This document shows, one piece after another, positions 44,201-56,200 of a DNA stretch of 64,000 nucleotides. The notes beneath the pieces are model-generated. The model had not been told where the DNA came from, made no database searches, and saw nothing but the letters and a program-made list of their open reading frames with translations. Made by a program: the position numbers and the translations under genes. This DNA is from Brachypodius melanocephalos. Lineage: Eukaryota > Chordata > Aves > Passeriformes > Pycnonotidae. Location of the stretch: assembly GCA_013398615.1 (NCBI GenBank), contig VZSR01002420.1:1142510-1206509 (forward strand), given 5' to 3'. Numbering within the stretch: position 1 is the stretch's first letter; each line of letters starts with the position of its first letter.

Positions 44201-47200
44201 AATCTGTTTTCTTGAAGCAGTAACATTTTCCTAAATGAGCATCAATATGGAAAGGCCTATGATCTAATGCTATGGTAGTTCCTTTTCAGAGAGCGAGCCC
44301 TCCCTTCTGGAATTCAAACCATTTAGCAGTGGCTCCCTGGTTGGTGGATTTGTGTATCGGGGCTGCCAGTCGGAGCGGCTCTACGGAAGTTACGTCTTCG
44401 GAGACCGCAATGGGTAGGTTTGGAACAGCTCACTCTCAAACAAAAAATGCATGTGAAGTGTACTTGGGCACTCAGCTGCCTGTACACAGCCACACCAACA
44501 GTCTTGTGTATTGTGTCACTTGGCCAGGTTAGCAGTGTGGTAATGCAGATTAGATTCTAGATCTGGGAATAAAATAGCACAGCGTTCTAATGATTGGTGA
44601 CGTACAGAATATACCTAATCCTTGGAAAAATCTACAGGTCATAAGACAAGGAACTGCATACCTATGAAGCTACTTGCAGCAAGTGTTTACTTATTTATCT
44701 GGAAAATGAAAACTCTCTGTTCAAAATGCAATATAACATTATTTTTTATCTGTTTTTGAATCTAGAAATTTTTTAACACTGCAACAGAGTCCTGCAACCA
44801 AACAGTGGCAAGAGAAACCCCTCTGTCTTGGCAACACTGGCTCATGTAGAGGTTTCTTTTCAGGCCCTGTCTTGGGATTTGGAGAAGATGAATTAGGTAA
44901 ATACTAAAAGAATTGTTCATAAATTATAAGGCTTATCAGTAATTCCTGCTGAAGTATTCATAGTTATAGTAAATGTTTAAAAAGAAGGCTATCTGTCCTT
45001 TGCCAAAGCTGTCTACACTGCTCTCAGCTACACCTCAGCAGCCTTGTAGGAAGAACTGAGAAAAGAATGTGTTGCTGGAAGGGACAAAAATCTTTATTGT
45101 GTGTCACATGCTGTGAGCCCTGGCACTCGCTATGACACAATGTATAAAATACTTGCTTTTATTTCCAGCAGTATGGAATTAAGGGGCAAAGATGTTGCAT
45201 GAGCAGACTGACTGACCCCTCTTCCCCCTTCCTTACCAATCTAATTTTTTTAATCAATTCTATACTATATGAAAGAAAAAAACCTCTCATGATAGAATAT
45301 TTTTCACATTTTAGCATCAGTCTGGGGAAAGTGGTTATATAAATTTTCAATTCATTTAGCAAATGATTCTGTTGTATATTTCAGGGTTTCTTCTGAAGTT
45401 TTTTTAATCTCATTTGGCAAATACAACCGGATCATAAAAGTCATGTATTTACCATCTTAGGAAAGGAGAAGTAACTTATTGCACTCTTTCCCCAAACAGG
45501 TGAGGTCTACATATTATCAAGCAGTAAAAGTATGACACAGCCTCACAGTGGAAAACTCTACAAGATCGTTGACCCAAAAAGGTGAGTATCACACTTCTCT
45601 TTGGGATCAGCCTTTCCTTCAACAGGTTAAAAACCAGGAGGTAACTGCAATTCTCTTCATGTGGCTGAATTATGCAATACTGACATTCAATAAAAAGGAA
45701 AATTCTCAATGCAGGGTCCTCTCTAAGAGCAAATGTTCCAGCAGCAGCAAGCAGAATAGATTCACTGTCTCATGGGAAGTGAATGTCAGAACAACAGAGG
45801 GGTAACCAGCACTAACTCCTGGGAATTTTTACACTTTGACATTGTGCTGATAGCTGCCCACTTCCCCACCTAGATGTATATTCTTAGCATGTTTTCATAG
45901 AGAAGCAGACCTACTTAATGTGGAACCATATGGACTGGTAGAAGATGCTCCTGCTGGTTGTGAAGCCAAATGATTCACAAGTACCACAAAAAGTTATGCA
46001 GCATCAGTGGAAGGCAGATGCTGGAATTCTCCCCAGTGCTGCTGCTTCCTCACCTGCTACTGTGGTGGGACAGTGGACAACAGGAGCTGTTCCAAAGATC
46101 AGCACTGTGTGACTATACCTGTCCTGTGTACTAAAAATCAAGTACAGAAAGTAACTTGGCAGTCCTAGCCAGTGTCAGTTTGAGCATAATTAAGCTCTAA
46201 GGGACTCATTCAGTCTTTCCCAAACATTTCTTCTGTTGTACAGGAGATACCACCAACAGACAATAATAGAGAGAACTCAGTTTCTCAGTAGGTGTGAGTT
46301 GTCACGGCTTACTAATATTCAACATCCTTCCATACCCCTTCCATTACCTGTCTCTCCCTTGGCAGGATTGGAGCACCAAGGAGGGAGATCTTCTGTCCTT
46401 GGACTCTGCGCCAGAAATACATGAAATTCTTTAACAGTTCTTAAAGAACTGTTTCCAAAGGGTTCATAAATCCCACTCAAGTGATTTATAAGACATTGAA
46501 TTAATAGGATTGTTCTAATTATTTAGACTAATTTACCAGTTGTAAAATGAGGATAAATGAAAATTATCAAATGAAAGTTCCTCAAGACATGATCTTTGCA
46601 GAGCAGCTGGAGATATGAAAACATTAAGGAATCTGGAAGGACTGCAAAAAAGCCAGTTCCCAACATGACCTCGGGGCCCCAGCAGCAAGAAGAGCTGATG
46701 ACAAGCAGATAGATACTTACTTTAGCCGGGGGAATACCATGTTCTTCATGGTGGATCTTGCTGCTCTATCAGACCAAGTTCTGACTTGTAAAAGTAGTAC
46801 ATCCATCCTGCAAAAGTATCAGAAATCAACAAAAAATGAGACAGCCAACAGAAATGAAGTTTGTTGTATAATTACTTTGACCCCATCATACCCTACAAAA
46901 GCAGCTGCCTATTTGTTCAGTATCTACTTCAGCATGTTCCTCCATGAGTATCAGATACAGTCAGACTTCCATTTTTGGCTTTGCTGTTAAGGGAGGAATT
47001 TATTTTCTTGTCAAACTTAAATTCTAAACATTGTTAGTGGGATAACAAGGGCATACAACAAGAAAATAATGATATTGGATGCACACTGTACTATAAGTTA
47101 CAGAAGAGTTTCAGTGGTAGTGGAGTTCCAGTGTTGTAACTGTACTATCCCAAAACTACAGCAAATAATTTGGAAGCAGATGTTACTGCAGGTTGGTGCA

Positions 47201-50200
47201 GTCTGTCAGTCAAGGTTATTATCTGTGTTTTATTTATGCCTTCTGGTATTGAAAACATTTTTTTAGAACAAAACTTGCCATTCTTCCTGGGATTGTTTAG
47301 TCTGTTGGTGTATGGTTTTAAGTGAATTTTACACCCTAAGTCCACTATTAGTATCTAATTACATGGGGCTGCCTTGTTTGACCTCAGCTTTTTGTTCTTG
47401 TTACCTCTTCCAGTAGGGTGGTCTTCAGCTGACATACCTGAAAGGCCAGACCTCCCATTGCTGCACTCACAGTTGGCTGTTTTCATGCATGGAAAAGGGT
47501 CAAGACTGTGTTTGGTTACTGGTGAAAGTAACCAGAAAACTCTAAAATACTTTTGTAAATTGGCACACAGTTGAAATTAAACAGACTTTGGCAAAGGGAT
47601 ATCGTTTTTGGTAACACTTCTCAGAAACATGGGATAATTTTCATTCAGGCAAAGATTTGAGGTTTATTATCTTTCAGTCTCACACCATTGCAGCTTTTAA
47701 GGGAAGGATGATGAGTGACTTCCACAATAGAGCATTGCAGCTCTATTCACCATTCCATGTGAAGTTCATAGTGCCCATGTAAAAAACTTAAAAATTCCAT
47801 GGCTTTGGCAAATGTTCATGTAAAGTTTTAGTAACAAAATACTGTTATTTGCAAGATAATATTCTTTCCTGTGTTAATATTTTGTTGCTTCTCCTTGTAC
47901 TGTGCACCATACCAATAAAACAAATATTCACATAAACCCTAGCACACTAAGCTTTGTAGGACACAAAGTAAAGATGCTACAGGTGGACTATGAGTAGCAG
48001 GTAGAAATAAAATCGTGAACCTATTGATTTGTCTTAGAAATTCACTACTTACTAAAAACTCCTGTGAGAGGTTGGCCCCTGGCAGACCTGTTAATTTGCA
48101 AAGAGAATCTTCCATCCCTGGGGCAGTGTAGAAGGACAAAATTATCAGTCCTTGCAGTAACCCCTTGCTGGAAATTAACATTTCCTTGCAAACCCAACCT
48201 TCTTCTGCTAGTGGTCATTTGTAAGCTGCTGCAAGCTTACAAAAATATTCTTTTATTTTAAAAAATAAACAAACATTACACAAAGGTGCAGGATTTTATT
48301 TCTTTTGATCTTTTTAGAATCATAGAAACATTGAGGTTGGAAAATACCTCCAAAATCAGCACATCCAACCTTTGACATATCACCGCCTTGTCAGCTAAAT
48401 CACACCACTGAGAGCTTTGTCCAGGTGTTTCTTGAACACCTCCAGGGATGGTGATTCCACCACTTCCCTGGGCAGTCATTTCCAATGCTTAAAAACTCTT
48501 TCAGTGAAAAAATACTTCTTGATGTCCCACCTGAACTTCCCCTGGCACAGCTTGAGGCCCTGTCCTTTTGTCTTGTAGAGAACTACTGCATAATCAAACA
48601 TAACCATGACTCCTATTTTTCTTGTCTCAAATGTAGCTTAAGACAGAAGTCTCCCATTTGGATATAGAAAAAAAAATCAAATCAAGTGGGCAGGTTAAAA
48701 TATTAGAATATCAGAAGTTGAGGGTAATTCAGAGGACCCTTTGCATTAGTCTTCAATACACAGCAATCCTAAAACAATTCCTGAAATGTAACAGAAATGA
48801 GGTGTTAAACTGAGGTGATATATGGCAAATTGACGAACATGATCAACACAGAAGTTCTGAATAAAGCAGTTTGAAATACTGAAATACAGGTACCACAGTA
48901 AAACTTTTGTTCCGTTCTTCCAAAGACTTCATATAAATAACTAGGTAGACTCCCACTGAAAGCATGGAGTGAAAGGATCCTTTTCTTTGTAAAAAGGTTG
49001 TTAAAATGATACACTAGTGCCTGAGAGCTCATAGACAATGAAGTGATTTTAAAAAACCCTATCTATGTGAAGTGCTGCAAAATATACTACATATTGCCAA
49101 AAATCCCATAGAGAAATGAGTATAGCCAATAGCGTATTTAGCTTTGAGGATGAAGGAGATGTGGGAAACATTAAAAATTACAAGCACATACAATCAACAT
49201 TGGGTACATTAGTTAAACTAGTTAAGAGAAGTTCTTAAAACTGTCTCAGAAAAATATATCCATAGTTTGATGATTATCAAAAAATACTGTTACCACTACT
49301 TTCCAGGAATTGGAAGTAGTGAGAAAGTATAGGGAGAAAGACTTATGTTCTTCAGCTAAAAGGTAGGGTTAGTCAGATATCCAGAAAGTCAATGCAAATA
49401 CTAGCATTTTATAAATTGTTCTTGTGACCAAAAACCAAAAGGTTTTTATTCTCTAGTTTTCTACTTTCTGTTTTATAACTTTTCTGTTGCGTTTTCTGCT
49501 TCTAAAAATGCATTCTAATATCAATCACAAAAGTGTTGATGAGTTGAAAAGAACACACAACTAAGTAAACAGTGATGTAGAAAATGTATAGAGGTCAAAA
49601 GATTCCAGTTAGTCAATAACAGAGAAAATAGGAGACAAACCCATTAGAAAAGAAAAAGTAATCATTTTTCTAGCATGATGAGAGGAGAAAATCAACTGTG
49701 AAAATAAATATTTAAATAAGTAAGATCTGTTGATAGGTCCAGGCAGTCTGTAATTTAAACTTTATTACTAGACCAAGAAGTAAGAAAATAAACTTTGGAT
49801 GGTGGAAGAACAGCCATAAAGAGGCTTTGTAAGTCTTCTTTTAGAGTAGTTACAATATGATCACTTTAACTTCTAAGGAAATTACAGATAAAAGGAAAGA
49901 TATCCAGAGAAAAGTCTAGAAATGACAGATGATGCAAAAGTTTTATTTTTAAAAGATGTGCTGTGAAGTTTTAAGTGTGAAGCTTTAAAAGTTTGCCACC
50001 ACCCATATAGTGATTCCAAAGGGGATGAGTAATTGTTTTGACCAGGATGGCTCACTGAAACCAGCAGGTGATTTTTATGAAAGAGGGAAGAGCCTGAGTA
50101 AGTGTTCCTGCATCCAGAAGAAGATTTCCTCTTCCTCTCCTTGTAACACCTTATAGATCTGGATTTCAATGTGTTTCATATCAACAGCCGGAATAGCTGC

Positions 50201-53200
50201 TTCCCGTTGGATTGAAACTTGAACTTGATTCAAACCATCTCACTCCTCTTTCATGCCCCTCAGAGTATATAATTCCACTTATCATCCTTTCCATCATCAC
50301 CTTCCGGGATTTCCGCTGTGGGAGAGCATTTCCAAACAGACTGATTTCAGACACGAAGGGACAATATCTAGGTCATACCTCATTTTGATGCTGTTCAGGC
50401 TCTTTAGGAAACCATTAGTGATTTGATTTTTTAATATGAGTCAGGAGTGTTTGGTGGTATGACAGAAGAAAAGCATTTGTGAAAGTGAAGCTCTGTTTGA
50501 GACTTTAATTGCTGTGGAAATGGAAACACAGTTTTAGAGTAATCTGCATCAAGATACTCCGTTCTGGTGGGTTATAGATAAACTCCAAAGTTCCTACTGG
50601 AAGCTCTCTGTAGAAGGAGCCAATTTTGTTGGTGAATGCACTCACCAACCCAGGTGGGCCAAATGATTTCTTTCTATTCAGAGAGTTACTATCCTTTAAG
50701 TCATTTGAGGGAATGGAAAGCCAGAATTAATGTCTAATTATGTTTAGTTTAGCCGGAGCATGCAAAATTCTTATCTCATTTACCTACCCACATGCAGTTA
50801 CTATTCCCACAAGAGACACTAAAGAGAAATTAGAGCTTTTTGCAAATGCCAGTCTAGAGAGTTTCACTTTACAGAAGTACTTCTCAAAAACTCCTTTGTA
50901 ACCACGATGGAAAAAACTAAGGATTTTTTTCAATCACATCACAGCTCACTGACTGTAAAAGTTTTTGTTTTGGTTTCATTTTTTTTTCCCCCCCGTTTTC
51001 TTAAAGTCTTTCTAGCATTGGCTATTAAGGAGTTCTCACTTTTTATCGCTTTATAAGGAAAAAACCAGCTCAGTTTATCTTTTGCTTATTTTCTGGAGCC
51101 TGCAGGAAGCCTCTGCCATCCTAAAGAAAGTCACACATAATAGAGCAGCTTTAGCCCAGTAAGCCAGTCGTTCCCAATTCATCAGTCAAAGTGTTATGCA
51201 AGTGGCCCCCTAAATTGATAAATTCCCACAGTGCCTGTTGACCCAGCTGCCAAGTGCTCATGCAGCAGGTGTTGTTTTCATGACCACCCTGACAGTAATA
51301 CAAACTGTTTAGCAGTTGCATTGACCTCTTAGCTATTAACATTGATACAGGCTTCACTAGGGACTAGTTTTCAAACATGACAGAATTTCTTAAGACTAGA
51401 GGTCATGAACAAGTATACCATATAAGAATAAATTTAATATGCTGCTGAGTTTAAATCTTAAAAGCCGTGAGTTTTTTCCACATTATTCCCATGTAGTAAA
51501 TCTGGAGACAAGTAACGAGCTTTTGGCATCTCTCCCAGGACTAAAGGTATACTTTTTAATTTTAGAAGCTGTACCTGAAGAGATGCTATATTTATTCTAT
51601 GACAAGTAGTGAATTTAGGTTATGACATGGAGTGAAGCAAAATTATTTTTTCTTGACATTTTCCCTTATAAAGGAAAAAACCTCAACAACTAATGGACAA
51701 ATGTTGGTGATATACCTAAGTATCATTCTAATACTTAAATCTTATGTGCAGGTAGTTGAAGCATAACATTCCATATATTTTGTATCAAGATTTCTACAGC
51801 AGTGTCTCTTGTTTGAATCTGAACATCCAGGAATTTTGTCTGCCTTTTTTTTTTCCTCACTTTAGTAGGGAAGTAGAGATTTTTGATATTGTGTCAAAGC
51901 CTGGTAGAGGAATTGTTTTCTGTTCAGTACCGTTGTTTCACTGCTGATTTTGGCCCTCCATTTGCATTGATTTATGCACATCTGAGTTACAGATAGCACA
52001 TACAGCAACTAAATCACTCTATGTGTTTAGTGGAGCTGCAAAGAGATGCACTAAAGAAAGCATGAGCTATGCCAGGATGACTTTTAATCTATTAAAGCAT
52101 GTTGGACTTTTATATGCTTCTAAACAGTAGAGGCTGCTTTCTTCTCCTAGCTATGGTAAGGCAGCAAAAATTATTTTACACATTGCACAGTCAAGAATTC
52201 CCAGCTCACTGCACACGTCAGCGAAGGGATCCAGCGAGGCCCCAGCCCCCAGTACAACTTTTCCTCCATGTTCCATACATTTAGAGTTGTTATACAGTTT
52301 CATGAAAGCCTGTTTTAACAAGCAAGATATACTGTACTGTACTGTATATATGAACAGCTCTTTAAGATAACTAGAATTGTACAGACCATATAAATAGTCA
52401 TTATCAGCTACATTTTTGGCTGACTTTCTGCGGACCAAATAGTGCTTACTGTAAGAGTAATCAAGCTGTACCCTTTAGAGTTTTATAGATGGAGGGATAC
52501 AAGGAAAAAAATTCTCTCCATCCCAGAGCATGGCTCCATCTATTCCCCTCCATTTTCCACGTCAGGAGACACAGCGAAGCACTGGTTATGTAAACAAAAT
52601 CATGGTCCTGTCTAAGTGCGGGAGAGATCAAGTCCCAACAGTCTGTTTCAGGACTATGGTTATTTTTGTGAGATTCACTTCAACTTGCACTGAGCCTGAA
52701 CATTTCCACCCCTTCTGAGCCCTAAGAATGCAAAGTGTGAGCACTGTGGGGCAGAGGCTTTCTCTCCATACGTGTTGGTCCCAGAGCAGCACTCGAATCC
52801 TGAGAAAGAAGTGTGGCTTTTCCCAGAGCACAGCTAAGGAAAACCAGCGATTCTCACACGTGAGGATTCCGCTGCAGCTGCATTTGTATTCCTCTTCTCC
52901 TAAGGCGCTCTGCCAACCAGAATTTTTTCCATCTTTGTTTCTAGTTCACCCCACCATTAATAAATATTACGCAAGGCTGATAAGTGCAAGTTCTTGATTG
53001 ATTGGTAGAATAAAAGGCAAGGTTATATTCACAAGTACCAAGAGCGGTAGAAAACTTAAAATCATAAAAGTGACCAGCCATGCTCAGCTGGATTACAAAA
53101 AAGTGTGACTTCTGCCTTCCTAATTGCATACAAAAAGAACCATATAGTGTAGCACTATCATAGATAAATACTTCACATCTATTAATAAAATAAATCATTA

Positions 53201-56200
53201 TCTTCCCAAATAAAATGACTGTGACTTACAAGGTCATTCTTTGCTAAAGATATGCCACTTGGAGCGCTTTTCCAAGAGATACTCCAGGAGCCTGAGGTTA
53301 TGCTTCCTGCTAAACACTGTACTGTACTTGTGTTTGAGCAAGAGAAAGAGAAGCTTCCCATTTAAAAAGTAACTTGAAATAAATGAGCTTTAAATAGTGA
53401 CAGATAAAGAATGTTGCATCCTATGCAGTTGGCTATACAGAAATAATTTCAAATGTAGATTTTTTTTTCCAGATGTAGGAATTAGATCTTTTTACTTTAA
53501 ATCTGAACAAGTTTCCACTGAAAATCATACTATTTTCTAGAACCATTTCCAAAACAGCATTTCATGTGAATATTGCTTTTTAAGCGTAGGAACTTTCTTA
53601 ACCAGATCATATGTAATACACTCATTGTTCATTACAGAATTGGAATTCCTTACAGGTCAAAAAAAATAATGCATTCTATTTAAAAGACAGCTGTGGAAAT
53701 ATATAAACAGTAAAACTGAAAGGGTTTCAAATATGCTGCACCAAAGGTGTCAAAACATGTTTCAAAGCCCTTAAATAATACAGGACCTTCAGTCTGATTC
53801 TCAGAAATGCTTTGGAAACCAGGACTTGGTGCTGCACTGAAGAAGGATCTACACATTCTTTCTGTCCTTAATATCTTTGGGGAACCAGTTCTTGTGTGTG
53901 GATGTTTAAATAATCATGGTAGTAATTAAGACTGAGCAGAGAAAGTGCTATGCTGAAACAAACCAGTGGGCCTGTACTGTATTACTCTGTTTCAAGGAAA
54001 AATGCAAGAAACCCTGTAGTGGACCATTAACAAGACACATGTCAAAATGGGAGGGGGAAATGTAAGACCAGTCAGCTTGTGAGGGACTTAGGTATGAATG
54101 CTTATGTTTTAAAAAATTATTTTTACCCTATCTAATATTACTTTGAATGGCCCTATTGTACACAGAAATATCTATTTAAAATCCTAGTCGAACATGGGCT
54201 TTAGATATCTTTTGATATCTTTTGATATCTTAGTAGCCACAAGTTCAGCTAATTAATTTTATTTTCTTTAGCTTATTTTTTTCCCTTGATGTTTCTTCTG
54301 ATGTTGAAATGAGAGATAAAAAAAGAATGCCAAATTTCTCCTCTTTTTCTTTTGTCACCATTTTTTGCACCTCCATCATACCTGTTCTTTCTCAGACCCC
54401 AAAAACTACCCTTTCCTCTGCACAGGAGTATCAGTCTAAGAAATTAATATGTGATAGAGTAATCAGTGCACAAGCTGCTATTCCAGCTATTTGCATATAA
54501 TTGGGGTGCTAATACTGATGTCAGTATAATGAACAATAGTTTTTTCTTTTCTATTCTATTCTATTCTATTCTATTCTATTCTATTCTATTCTATTCTATT
54601 CTATTCTATTCATTCTATTTCATAGAATTTTGTTGTGGTTTGTTTGGATTCTAGCTGGACACTTAGCCAAGGTTTCTCTAAGTTCTCCCCAAAACTATTA
54701 GAATCTGTTTCCTGCTCATTTCAAGATTAGTATGGCAGTAGTTAAGATGATTTCCTTGGGAATGAGTAATTTTGTATTTGTCACTAATTACCTTAATTTT
54801 CCATGATGCTCCTATTCAATTACTTGATTAGATCATTTGGGAGATCCTGACATTCTTTTCCAAACTTGTACCTGTGCAACCAAACCTACAGCAGAGACAA
54901 AACGTGGTACCTCTACTGGGAACCTGTAGCCTTTGGATGATCCTATCATCCTAACCAAAACATCCGGTGTCAGAAATATTTTGAGACATCTGAGCTAGAA
55001 TTTCTTTCGTGCATACATTCCACAGAATCTCCTGATGGTGAATGGCTGAGTTTGGAAGGCACCTCTGCAGGGCACCTGGTGCCTGCTCAAAAAGGGTCTC
55101 CCACAGCCAATTTCCCAGGACCATGTCCAGACAACATCTAGTATCTCCAGTGATGGAGACTCCACAACACTCTGGGCAACCTGTGCTAGTGCTTGGTCAC
55201 TCTCAAGAGTCAAAAAGTCTTTTCTGATGTTCAGATGCTTAAATAAGCATCCAGAATGCACAATCCAAATATCATTCCATAGAAATACAGAAATAAAAAG
55301 CTTTCAGTTTAAAACTGAATTTCTAGATACAGGAAATACTTCTGCAAAATTATTACATATGTCATAATGCTTGACATAAAACTTGTTCAGGTTACTCTTC
55401 TCTCTTTCTTAGGGGAAATCTAGATCAGCTAGAAATGCAAAAAAACCACCATCAGATGCTGCCTGTGATAAGCTGGCAGCTTTATGAAGATAAACCTTCA
55501 GCAAGCTGGTTTTGGCAGGTTCATGCTTCAAGAATTCTCAAGGACTATTGCTTAATCTTGTGGAAGATCTCTGAAGGCAGTTACATGAAATAATAGCAAA
55601 TTGCACTGTATTTTTCTGTACTGTAACATATCATCTCTGTATTAGTACTTTTTCTGAGGAAAAAAGAATCTCATGATTGTCCCACTGATAACACTACAGC
55701 AGAGAGTCAGGCCTTTAATAAAAAAAAAATCAAAATTTTTCTTCCTAATCCCAACTTTTAACTCTTTGCTTGGTTTGTATGGTTTTATTCAGGCCTTTAG
55801 TCCCTGAAGAATGCAAAAGGATAGCTCAGCCTGCACAAATACTGACATCTGAATGCTCAAGGCATTGTCGGAATGGGCACTGCACTCCCACAGGAAAATG
55901 CTGCTGTAATCAAGGCTGGGAAGGAGAGTTCTGCAGAACTGGTTTGTATACAGATTCATACCAACAAGTGACAAAAGCAGTGACATGTCATAATTGGCTT
56001 TTATTTATTTGCTCAGAGAAATTTTCAGTGTATGTTGACCAATATATTGGCCTTCAGTCCTAAGACAACATTAAGAAATACTGATTTCACGAGCTGCAGG
56101 AGAACAATAGGTCTTTAGATGAATGCAACTGCTAAAACATCTAATGCATTGTGAGCCAGTGAAGAATGCAGTTGATAGCATAAACTTGACAACAGTATTC

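Larger units (their letters stand above)
45582..55792 (+). other. HHIP intron 11 (10.2 kb)
   Basis: AT-rich intron between the propeller and the EGF exons. It holds CR1 fragments at 48316-48580 and 55015-55255 (both minus strand), the (CTATT)12 microsatellite at 54551-54610 and a small GATATCTTTT tandem at 54204-54230. A slightly GC-richer stretch at about 50170-50420 and another at 52180-52260 have no family I can name. No gene is recognised. Confidence 0.87.

Noticed and set aside
55770..56063. Extended open frame past exon 12 as an alternative HHIP C-terminus
   Set aside because: It is ordinary read-through beyond a usable donor at 55942; the canonical exon 13 continues the frame correctly.
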